This document shows positions 56,257 through 64,000 of a stretch of DNA of 64,000 bases, piece by piece. Origin of the DNA: Bacteroides sp. (lineage in GTDB: Bacteria; Bacteroidota; Bacteroidia; Bacteroidales; Bacteroidaceae); contig JAJQDI010000009.1 in NCBI GenBank assembly GCA_021202275.1, positions 186,001-250,000 on the forward strand, written 5' to 3'. How positions within the stretch are numbered: position 1 is the stretch's first letter; each line of letters starts with the position of its first letter. A program made the position numbers and the translations under genes. The notes under the pieces were generated by a model. The model was not told the origin of the DNA, made no database searches, and saw only the letters and a list, made by a program, of their open reading frames with translations.

Positions 56257-56949
56257 ATGAAAGTCCATATTCTGGTTTGTGACTGGTTCGAAGGTTTACT
56301 CCCCGAGTTTGTTCCTTCTTTTCCTTCCCTCTTCATGGAGATGTTCGACGCTGTGCAGGAAGGTCTCACCTATCAACTATACAATGTACCTGAAGGGGAA
56401 CTTCCTTCCTCTCTGAACCGCAACGACCTGTATCTGATTGCGGGCAGTCGTGCCGGAACCTACGAACCTCTGCCCTGGATAGAACAAGCCATCCGGTTTG
56501 TGCAACGGGCCGCTGAGACAGATATACGTCTGACAGGAACCTGCTTCGGACATCAACTGATCGCCCAGGCACTCGGCGGCCAGGTACAGCCCGCTCCGCA
56601 AGGCTGGGGAGCCGGTGCGCGCTGCGCTACAGTAACCCATCCGGCCGCTACTCCCTACCTGTCCGACGGACTCCTCTGCCTGCTCTACAACCACAACGAT
56701 CAGGTGGTAGCACTACCCCCCGCAGCAGAACGGATAGCCACCAGCAAATTCTGTCCCAATGAAGCACTATGCATCGGTCCGCGCATCCTGACGTTTCAGG
56801 GACATCCCGAATACAACCTGCCCTACATGCGACATGTCATCGATATAGCCTCTCATGTCGACGAAGAGGTCAAAGAAGCAGCCCGGAAAAGCCTCGATGT
56901 CCCTATGCTGCATCATCTGGAAGTGGCCCGCTGGATGATAAACCTCTGA
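56257..56949 (+). CDS. Class I glutamine amidotransferase-like protein
   Basis: A 230-residue stand-alone protein of the GMP-synthase-like class I glutamine amidotransferase family. The nucleophile Cys96 is in GTCFGHQLIAQALGG, and His183 and Glu185 in FQGHPEYN complete the triad. Such stand-alone proteins act as gamma-glutamyl hydrolases or peptidases rather than in GMP synthesis in several bacteria; the substrate here is unknown. It has its own -7 box. MITE copy 4 lies about 120 bp downstream. Confidence 0.88.
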   Translation: MKVHILVCDWFEGLLPEFVPSFPSLFMEMFDAVQEGLTYQLYNVPEGELPSSLNRNDLYLIAGSRAGTYEPLPWIEQAIRFVQRAAETDIRLTGTCFGHQLIAQALGGQVQPAPQGWGAGARCATVTHPAATPYLSDGLLCLLYNHNDQVVALPPAAERIATSKFCPNEALCIGPRILTFQGHPEYNLPYMRHVIDIASHVDEEVKEAARKSLDVPMLHHLEVARWMINL

Positions 56950-57071
56950 TAATTAAGATATACGGATGGATGTACAAACCACCGGTCGGCAAAGTCAATC
57001 GTAGATCGGCATAGCCAACCAAGTGGGATTTACAAGGGAAGTATGTTTATATAAAACAGATCTTTTTTATT

Positions 57072-57193
57072 AGACAGAAGAACAAAAGAACAGATGAAGA
57101 AAGAGAATATATGTGTAGAATCACATGTATTTATAAGTAATGAACCATATCTTATCACTTAAAACTCTCTTATGTTCTTTTGTTCTTCTGTCT
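57072..57193 (-). mobile_element. MITE-like element, copy 4 (122 bp, inverted)
   Basis: Ends AGACAGAAGAACAAAAGAAC and GTTCTTTTGTTCTTCTGTCT. The core is in the opposite orientation to copies 1-3 (AAGAGAATATATGTGTAG, then TTATCACTTAAAACTCTC). Its right end touches the stop of the pspC-like gene. Confidence 0.8.
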
Positions 57194-57195
57194 AA

Positions 57196-58292
57196 TTAAA
57201 TCGTAAATAGCGAAGCATGTATGTTTTCCCAGGGAAAATATTCCCAGCCGGTATGGCCCACACACAGGAACATAGTCACCAGAGACACAAGCCACAAGAT
57301 CACCAATGTCCATTTCAGACCGGTAGCCATAGGTTTCCACTGGAAGATCTGTTGCAGGATGATAAATACAAGGCTACCAACTGGGATGCCCACCAACAGG
57401 ATGCCAGACAGTGATCCCACCAGAGCTACCATCGGAGCGGCAGAAACAAATGTCCAGTCCCACCACGGCAACATACCGATCACGAACGAACCTCCCCCGA
57501 TCAGTACCCCTATCGCAGCTACCAGCAAAGCGAAGAAAGTGACCGCCAGTGCAAACAATACCGGACTCAGAATTATTGCCATAAAGATCAGAAAGGCCTT
57601 GGCACACCATCCTATGATCGACATCAGGGTATCTCCCGGTTTCCGGGGCTTGTCCGAACGTACAAAATCCCCTACATCTTCCGTCACCTTCTCAAAATCA
57701 TCAGTCACCGTCTTTCCGATATTTTCCAGTGTAATGTCTCCCCCCCCCGCATATGCAGCTTCTCCTCTGCCGTACGGGCCTCAGGCACAATGATCCAGAG
57801 TATGATGTAGATCAGTACACAGGTGCCCGCACTACCAAACATCAGCAGGATAAACAGGATACGCAGCAGGGTAGCATCCCATCCGAAATAGGCAGCGATA
57901 CCACTGATCACCCCACCCAGCAACTTATCGTCGGGATTGCGATACAGCTTGCGGACAGCTCCGCGGGAAGCGGAAGAGGCTCCCGAAGAGGGTTGTGAGT
58001 GGTGCTGACGCTCTTCTTTTTTAGGTTCACCGGCCAGTTCCTCAGGATGTCCCATGCGGGCAATGATCTCCTCCACATCGGCAATAGTGATCACCTGCGA
58101 ACGACCCAGTAACAGTTTTTCTGAGAAAAGCTCAGCGATACGCCCCTCCATATCATTGACAATCTCCTGTCCTCCCTCCTGACGGCGGAAATATACATGC
58201 AGGTTGTCGAGATAGTTATCCAGCAAGCGATATGTGTCTTCATCAATGTGATACACTGTACCACCCAGATTCACAGTCAATGTCTTTTTCAT
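57196..58292 (-). pseudogene. PspC-domain envelope protein (one frameshift)
   Basis: Residues 1-195 contain an N-terminal PspC-associated domain (TVNLGGTVYHIDEDTYRLLDNYL) and the PspC domain (LYRNPDDKLLGGVISGIAAYFGWDATLLRILFILLMF...LIYIILWIIVPEA). The frame breaks in a run of nine C (57740-57748; G on the coding strand). With ten or seven, the reading continues through MRGGDITLENIGKTVTDDFEKV into a second membrane half with three or four helices, giving about 365 residues, a form common in Bacteroidetes. PspC proteins act in envelope-stress responses. It is the second gene of a padR-pspC unit, 12 bp after padR. Confidence 0.85.
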
Positions 58293-58304
58293 TTTTTATC
58301 CATT

Positions 58305-58679
58305 TTAGAGGGTTATTACTTGTCTTTCAGCCGACTCTCCCTGGAGAGAATGACCACCTCTCTTTATATGCTCCACTGTCTGTGTGAGCTCGCACCACGA
58401 GGCCTCCAGTTCGCCCAGGAAACTTTCTCCCTGCGGAGTCAGTTTGTAGTACTTACGCGGAGGTCCCTGATTAGACTCCACCCATTCGTAGCTCAGAAGG
58501 TTATCGTTCTTCAGACGCGTCAACAACGGATAGAGTGTACCTTCTACTACGATCAGACGGGCCTCCTTCAGTTTCTGTATGATGTCGGAAGCATATGCCG
58601 GCTCCTTATGAAGCAAAAGCATGATGCAATATTCCAGCATCCCCTTTCTCATCTGCGATTTTACATTGTCTACATTCAT
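58305..58679 (-). CDS. PadR family transcriptional regulator
   Basis: A 124-residue winged-helix repressor of the PadR family: MRKGMLEYCIMLLLHKEPAYASDIIQKLKEARLIVVEGTLYPLLTRLKNDNLLSYEW, then GPPRKYYKLTPQGESFL. It precedes the pspC-like gene by 12 bp on the same strand, and such PadR-PspC pairs are common in Bacteroidetes. A perfect palindrome overlaps the -33 element of its promoter (58718-58742), so it likely represses its own operon. The inducing signal is unknown. Confidence 0.94.
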   Translation of the reverse strand: MNVDNVKSQMRKGMLEYCIMLLLHKEPAYASDIIQKLKEARLIVVEGTLYPLLTRLKNDNLLSYEWVESNQGPPRKYYKLTPQGESFLGELEASWCELTQTVEHIKRGGHSLQGESAERQVITL

Positions 58680-58699
58680 AACTACTACTATTTATAACA

Positions 58700-58707
58700 C
58701 AAATATA
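58700..58707 (-). promoter_or_regulatory. -7 box of the padR-pspC operon
   Basis: Minus-strand TATATTTG (TAnnTTTG). Exactly 20 bases upstream lies TTTTG, a full -33 element, so this is the best complete promoter in the window. Confidence 0.8.
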
Positions 58708-58717
58708 GGCATTGAAT

Positions 58718-58742
58718 TAGTACTATGCAAAACATAGTACTA
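58718..58742. promoter_or_regulatory. Palindromic operator (probable PadR site)
   Basis: TAGTACTATG (58718-58727) and CATAGTACTA (58733-58742) are perfect 10-bp arms around CAAAA, which is the -33 element on the minus strand. PadR regulators bind such palindromes, so binding here would block the promoter. Confidence 0.75.
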
Positions 58743-59029
58743 TTATTTATTACTAATTAACAAAAAGGGTGAGACCTACATTATTATAATGCAGCGAAGA
58801 GAAGGCGATGCAGAGCCGTAATTGTAGTGTAGTAACGTAAAGGTTATGCAAAAACGTATGGTATGCAGAATGGCTGGCCTGAAACATAATTTAAGATCCC
58901 GGAAACGAGACTACTGATATTTCAGTAATCACCCTAACGAACATAGCTTCCAGGATAAAGAATAGATAATAAATACAGGACTATCGTTGCCTGTCTTTTT
59001 TCCTTTCCCCGAAGGGAATAGTTCAGTAG
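58743..59029. other. Intergenic region, nothing recognised
   Basis: No gene or clear repeat is seen between the PadR operator and the tandem block that starts near 59030. Confidence 0.4.
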
Positions 59030-59500
59030 CCCAGCGGTTAAGCGAACGGTGGCGAAACGATAGTGCAGCCACAGGGAAGCGTACCCTGGGGTAGGAAGCG
59101 CACAGACCAGTCAACCTTGAAGAGGTTGCAGCTATCAGATTACAGGAGATATCCTGTATGCAACCTGTTGACTTCGTCGGCCGTTGGTTCAAGGTTGCCC
59201 CCTGTATACCTGCTCACCTGTGTTCCCCGAAGGGGATCCAGCCATAGCCCAGGGATGAGTGAAAGGTTGTAGAACGTCAGTGAAACAACATGCAGCGAAT
59301 CCCTGGGTGGGAAGCGTATATGCCAGTCAACCTTGAAGAGGTTGCAGATTATCCAGGTAGGAACTATCCTATATGCAACCTCTTCAAGGTTGCCCCCTGT
59401 AGACCTGTTTACCGGGGGTAGCTTTGGTTCGCTTCACTTTCGTTGCGCTCTCCACAGGCAACCCCGGGCTACTGATCTATCCCCTGCGGGGAACACAGAG
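59030..59500. repeat. Two tandem diverged copies of a 200-bp repeat
   Basis: CCAGTCAACCTTGAAGAGG occurs at about 59108 and 59322, and TTCAAGGTTGCCCCCTGTA at about 59186 and 59388, with similar text between (TATGCAACCT). Each unit also holds its own complementary arms (CAACCTTGAAGAGGTTGC with GCAACCTCTTCAAGGTTG in the second). No gene is supported; it lies downstream of the 190-residue protein gene. Confidence 0.65.
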
Positions 59501-59629
59501 AATAGACTTGTATAGGTTCCGGTAAAGGGTGGGCATAAGACACAACTATCAGACTGGTCTATATCCGGGAATCGAAAAACAGAAAATATAAAAACGGCTG
59601 ATTTTCTTAACTTGACGTCTATACTCTTT

Positions 59630-60202
59630 TCATCCTCCAAACAGCTTCCAAACCTTTTTCCACACAGAGATCTGAGTTCCTTCAGCCGATACGCATTCTA
59701 TATGCCCTTTCATAGAAACACTATACATGAAGCTGATCATCGTTCCGTACTCTGTATTGAGCCACTTCTCCTCTCCTATCCGGGAATAACGACTTATACA
59801 ATACTTCCGGCACAGATCGATCTGCTGGTCTGAAAGTTCCAGAATACTTTTGGTGCAGTTGGGTTGATCTTTCCTGAAATGACAGAAAAGATAATTCTCT
59901 TCCACTTTCAGCAGGGTCAGTGGTCCATAGATATCTTCATCTTCTTCTATTTCCGAAATAATTTCCCGGAATCTTTCCGGCATTTCCTGGATCTCATCGT
60001 GTGTTTTTCCTATTACCCATTGAGCCAGGATAAGGCTATCCGTAAAAGGGGTGCGTGTAGTTTTGTCCATAAGCTTATTGTTTTCAGCAAAAATAGAGGA
60101 AACAACCGCTTTCCGGAATGTGTTTAGGTCTGCTCCATGATTTTCAGAAAAAATCAGGGATTTAAGTCTTTGTTTATCTTTTGAATACAAAGATTCAGAC
60201 AA
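59630..60202 (-). CDS. Unknown protein, 190 aa
   Basis: I do not recognise a family. The protein is soluble, with no signal peptide or membrane helix. It is acidic in the middle (EIISEIEEDEDIYGPLTL) and has scattered Cys and a basic C-terminus (WKKVWKLFGG). It starts 8 bp after the stop of the TPR-HTH regulator upstream on the same strand, so it is almost certainly cotranscribed and may act with or be made to serve that regulator. Codon use looks like that of the chromosome rather than the AT-rich neighbours. Confidence 0.7.
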   Translation of the reverse strand: MSESLYSKDKQRLKSLIFSENHGADLNTFRKAVVSSIFAENNKLMDKTTRTPFTDSLILAQWVIGKTHDEIQEMPERFREIISEIEEDEDIYGPLTLLKVEENYLFCHFRKDQPNCTKSILELSDQQIDLCRKYCISRYSRIGEEKWLNTEYGTMISFMYSVSMKGHIECVSAEGTQISVWKKVWKLFGG

Positions 60203-60210
60203 TGGATTTA

Positions 60211-61859
60211 TTAACCCTTGGAAGACTGCTTGTCGAAATATGCCTGGAAAAAATCACCAATATTTCCCTGATGAGGAATGCCCAGTTTCTTCCGGATATA
60301 GGTTTTTCGGTACTGGATCGTAGAGGCGGAGTTATTTAAAATGATACCGATTTCACTGTTAGACAACCGGGCCATGGTGAGGCAACAGATCTTAAACTCC
60401 TGATCGCTCAGAAACGGAAACTCCTTCTTTATTTTATTGAATAGATCATTGTGCAGACTATTGATGGTTTCATACAACCGATCCCAATCCAAAGAGTCCT
60501 GACCATACACGATCTCATTAAACTTTTTGATAAACTTGCTGTTGGTCTCATTATTGATCATGTAACTCTCTAACAAAGCCACCTTTTTAAGGATCTGGAA
60601 ATTTTGAAGCACAACATTTCTCAGGGATTTCTCCTGCTCGTTGTAACGTTCAGACATTTGCTTTAAATCTTCCACGTTTCTTTGTGCATCTGTTAAAAGT
60701 CTTTTCTGTTTATATATGTATGCTATTGCCATTAGAAAAAATAATAATACAATAAAAATGACAATTATTGTCTTTTGTTTTTGTATAACCAATGCCATAT
60801 TCTCTTTTACTAAAGCATTCACGTAATATGAATGCTGTAAATCTTTCAAAGATGACTCATATTTATTATTAAGAAATTCTTCTTTATGAGAGACATATTT
60901 TTATGATAGTCTAAAGCCAATGGAATATTTTCTTTTTTATCTTCATATTCAAAAAGAGCAAAGTATAAAGAAGATTTAAAAAGAGGAGCGACCTCATCTC
61001 GTACCAAATAAATAGCAGAGTTAATATAGTGGTAGAATTTTTCTTCATTATCTTTATTCAAATTAGCTAAATTATAGTTTATTCGAGCTTTATCTATATT
61101 TTTATCAGCCTTATTTAGAGCTTTCTCTAAATATAAATGTGATTTACTCATCTCTCCTGCAACACTATATCCAAGCGCAATATTACTTAATAGAATAGAA
61201 GTATATTGATGTTTTCCTAATTGATCTAACAACTCAATACAGCTTTCATAATAGGAATAAGCACTGTCTATTTTATTCTCTACTATATAACAATTTCCTA
61301 TTAAATTCAATACTGTAACTTCATTAATTACATCTTGAGATTCATGAAAATCAGATAAGGCATTAAAAAGTCTCTCTTTAGCTTCTTCATTATGCCGTAG
61401 AAGAAATAACAAGTTTCCTATAGCATGTTGAATAACTCCCGATCTCTTTCTATCTAACTTATTACAACTTTTTTCTGCTTCTAAATATTTTAATAGGGCA
61501 TCCTTATATCTATGCTGTTGTTGGAGTATCTTTCCTGAATATAAATATATAATAGAAGCCTTTTCTGGATCTGACTCATCATAATATCCACATATATCCA
61601 ATAAAATAGTATCTTTAGAAATATCTTGCCTATTTTTATTCTTCCCCTGTACCCTCAATAAATAATATTGATGGAATTGTTTTTTACTCAAAAGTTCTGG
61701 TGAAGGTATTGAATCTAAATATTTCAATGCACTATCCGGATATTCTTGTAATAAACTCTCTGCTTTATCTAAATAATAATGATATATCGTTTTGCCCTCA
61801 CAAGAAAAAAGAATAGATAAAAATAAAATTATACATAAATAAGTAATGCCATGTTTCAT
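60211..61859 (-). pseudogene. TPR-transmembrane-HTH regulator (one frameshift)
   Basis: A lipobox signal (ILFLSILFSC) starts a TPR region (ALLKYLEAEKSCNKL, AKERLFNALSDFHES, AYSYYESCIELL) of about 340 residues, likely periplasmic. A membrane helix (TIIVIFIVLLFFLMAIAYIY, about 363-383) follows, then a coiled coil and a C-terminal LuxR-like HTH (LSDQEFKICCLTMARLSNSEIGIIL...IRKKLGI). The frame breaks at T5 60898-60902; one more base gives KYVSHKEEFLNNKYESSLKDL and about 549 residues, in line with the paralogue at 62453. The N-terminal two-thirds is much more AT-rich than the C-terminal part. It probably senses something outside and binds DNA inside. Confidence 0.82.
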
Positions 61860-62013
61860 ATAGTATTTTATCAGGTTTGTTACAATGCATCATTATTACT
61901 TTATTCCTTTCAAAGCAAAGATACAATAAAAAAAGTGAGAAACATTTTTGCTATTACCATCTAAAAGTTTAGAGCAAAAACATTTCTCACACAAATTCAA
62001 TAAATAAGTCTCT
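61860..62013. other. AT-rich spacer between regulator and DUF3244-like gene
   Basis: About 150 bases with no gene. TGTGAGAAATG...CATTTCTCACA-type arms (GAGAAACATTTTTGC at 61939 and GCAAAAACATTTCTC at 61975) make a hairpin that could end the DUF3244-like transcript. Confidence 0.5.
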
Positions 62014-62385
62014 TTATTCTTTATAGAAATTGGCTCTCATTGCTCCTCCATTAAAAGGATTAATTACATATATTGTGTAAGATCCAGATAACAAGTCAGA
62101 AATAGGAATAAAAATATGAGAATATAATTGGGGATTCACTTCCTCATAATAGACAACACTCAAATCTTCATTATTCTCAATCTTAATATTTACATGTGGC
62201 ATATTAAGATTAAAATATATTTCCAAATACTCTTGATCATTGTACATAACAATCATTTCATCTCCTAAAGAAGACGGACTAATTTCAAGAAATTCAGCAG
62301 GATCCACATCAAGTTTAACCCGACTCGATTTTGCGAACACAAATAAAGTAACAAAACAACAAAAGATAGTTAGCAATCTCTTCAT
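62014..62385 (-). CDS. Small exported DUF3244-like protein
   Basis: A 123-residue protein with a clear signal peptide (MKRLLTIFCCFVTLFVFA) and a mature beta-rich domain of about 100 residues. Its pattern (VNIKIENNEDLSVVYYEEV, FIPISDLLSGSYTIYVIN) fits DUF3244-type small secreted proteins of Bacteroidetes, with unknown function. It lies between two paralogous TPR-HTH membrane regulators, so it may be a signal or a ligand-carrying partner for them, but this is inference. Base composition is AT-rich like its neighbours. Confidence 0.7.
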   Translation of the reverse strand: MKRLLTIFCCFVTLFVFAKSSRVKLDVDPAEFLEISPSSLGDEMIVMYNDQEYLEIYFNLNMPHVNIKIENNEDLSVVYYEEVNPQLYSHIFIPISDLLSGSYTIYVINPFNGGAMRANFYKE

Positions 62386-62452
62386 AATATCTCAAATAAA
62401 TTAAACATATATAATTAAAATTGTAATAACTGATTAGATATACTTAATCTCA

Positions 62453-64000
62453 CTATATATCATGAGATTTATTTTCATAATAATTATAAAGAAAATCTCC
62501 AATATTTCCCATAGGTTTTACTCCTAATTTTTTCCTTATAGCAGCTTTCTTAGATTGTATTGTATGCGGACTATATTTCATAATAATTCCCATTTCCATA
62601 TTAGAAAACTTACCTATAGTAAGACAACAAATACGAAATTCAGATTCATCCAATTCGGAAAAATCCCTTTTAAGTTTAGCAAACAAATTATTATGAAGAC
62701 TATTCATTGTCTCATACAATTGTTCCCAATTCATTGAATCTTGATTATAAACAATCTCATTGAATTTTTTAAGTAATTTACTACTGGATGGGTTTGTGAC
62801 CATATATTGTTCTAAACCAGCTACTTTTTTCATTATATTAAAATTCTGTAGAACAATATTTTTAAGATTTTTCTCTTTCTCATTATATAACTCTGACATC
62901 TTCATCAAATATTCTACATTCTTCTCCGCATCTCCAAGAAGTTTATTTTGTCTAAAAATATAAACTACAGCAAGTAATAGCAAAATTATGACTATAAACC
63001 CAACAATAAATAAACGTTGTGATCGAATCAATAATCGCATATTTTCTTGTTCAAAACCTTTTAAATAAAATTTATGTTGTAAGAGATTTAAAGACTCTTC
63101 ATAATCTTTTTTATGCACTTCCTGTAAATAATGAACATAATTTTTATAATGATCTAAGGCTAAATCATACATTCTCTGTTCTTCCTCAAATCTTGAATAT
63201 AATTGATATAATATTCTTTTTAAATCTATATCTTCCTCTTCTTGCAAAAATTCAAAAGATTTATCCATATAAAAATAGAAAGAATCTTTTTCATGGAAGT
63301 TTATTTTTGCAAGATTATGCGTTATTCTACTTTTCTCTTTACTACTTATAGGATACGTTAACGCTTCATACAAAAACTCCTTAGCTCTTAATGTATCGCC
63401 TAAAACACGATATCCAACAGAAAGATTATTAAGTACTGAAGATTTATATAAAAAATTATCGACACTCTCCAGTAGATCAATACATTGTTCATAATAAAAT
63501 TGGGCACTATCTAATTTATTATCTAATGTATAACAATTACCTATCAGATTATAAATACTCATTACATTTTTAAAATCTCCATATAACTTATAATTATCCA
63601 ATGCCAACTTAAAACGTTTTTTTTTGATTCACTAATATCTCTCTTTTGAAAAAATAAGTTTCCAATAAAATGTTGAATCTTCGCTTTCAAATTTGAATCT
63701 AAATATTTATCTAACCTCTCAGTATTCAAATAATGTGTTAAAGCATCTTCATACTCGTCCTGAGCCTTATATATTACTCCTGAATACAAATAAATAATAG
63801 CTGCCTTCTCCGGATCCGATTTATCATAATATCCCCGAAGTTTAAAAAGAGTAGTATCTTTGGAAATATCTCTTCGTGTTTTATGTTTACCCTGCACCTG
63901 CAACAACGTATACCGATGAAAATCTTTCTCACTTAAAAGTTCCGGAGATACAATATAGTCTAAGCTTTTCAGAGCACTATCCGGAAATTCTTCCAGCAGT
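62453..64000 (-). pseudogene. TPR-transmembrane-HTH regulator (5' partial, one frameshift)
   Basis: A paralogue of the gene at 60211. The window edge cuts off the start; the visible N-terminal part (LLEEFPDSALKSLDYIVSPELLSEKDFHRYTLLQVQGK) matches TPR-rich proteins. Next come further TPR units, a membrane helix (LFIVGFIVIILLLLAVVYIF), a coiled coil and a LuxR-like HTH (LDESEFRICCLTIGKFSNMEMGIIM...AIRKKLGV). The frame breaks at T9 63617-63625; ten or seven would join SESKK(K)RFKLALDNYK. The whole gene is AT-rich. About 65 bp separate it from the DUF3244-like gene downstream. Confidence 0.82.

Overview
The window reads as a chromosomal segment of a member of the Bacteroidales, perhaps a Parabacteroides/Tannerellaceae-like organism (the order is well supported, the genus is a guess). 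The evidence is many promoters with the Bacteroidetes -7 box TAnnTTTG, outer-membrane lipoprotein plus TonB-receptor systems, an Rnf complex followed by an RseC-type protein, DUF3078, DUF4465 and DUF3244 families, a Bacteroidetes-type IMP dehydrogenase, and AATCGTAAATC-type and GACGCACGGCGTGCGTC-type intergenic repeats.

Layout. 1-6.4 kb holds small housekeeping and stress genes: a frameshifted DJ-1/PfpI protein, a frameshifted DUF5131 protein, TspO, a SMUG2-type DNA glycosylase, an AraC regulator divergent from a nitroreductase, DUF421, an iron-sulfur flavoprotein and an ABM monooxygenase. 6.7-15.5 kb is a vitamin B12 uptake operon: promoter, cobalamin riboswitch, long structured leader, three surface lipoproteins (DUF4465, PKD-like, leucine-rich), then BtuG-like and BtuB-like proteins. 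15.5-21.8 kb holds an MFS exporter with a divergent AraC regulator, guaB with a clear terminator, an orphan OmpR-type response regulator, a 49-residue membrane protein and a PepSY-like protein. 21.8-30.4 kb holds two phage-tail-like genes standing alone; one encodes about 2,200 residues and combines tail, Ig-like, LamG-like, CotH-kinase-like, EF-hand and BspA-type LRR segments.

30.8-38.3 kb carries a frameshifted GH2 glycosidase, a HAD-NUDIX fusion, an exported hydroxyisourate hydrolase, a ferredoxin-type protein, and an adjacent pair of Nim-like flavoprotein and class A beta-lactamase genes. 38.5-44.1 kb is the rseC-rnfBCDGEA operon on the minus strand. 44.7-54.6 kb has DUF3078, pyrG, yidC, a quinone oxidoreductase and an S9 peptidase, separated by intergenic regions dense in repeats. 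Those repeats include a 122-129 bp MITE-like element in four copies (the fourth lies at 57.1 kb). 54.7-58.7 kb has a 22-bp palindromic tandem array, a ferredoxin-nitroreductase, a glutamine amidotransferase and a padR-pspC unit with a visible operator. 59.6-64 kb is an AT-rich cluster: two paralogous membrane-spanning TPR-HTH regulators, a small exported DUF3244-like protein between them, and an unknown 190-residue protein.

Quality warning. Six genes are broken by single-base-scale frameshifts (seven sites), and every site lies in a homopolymer run: G9, T5, A6, A8, C9, T5 and T9. This pattern suggests base-calling error, although the two G9/C9 tracts could also be phase-variable. The rest of these reading frames look intact.
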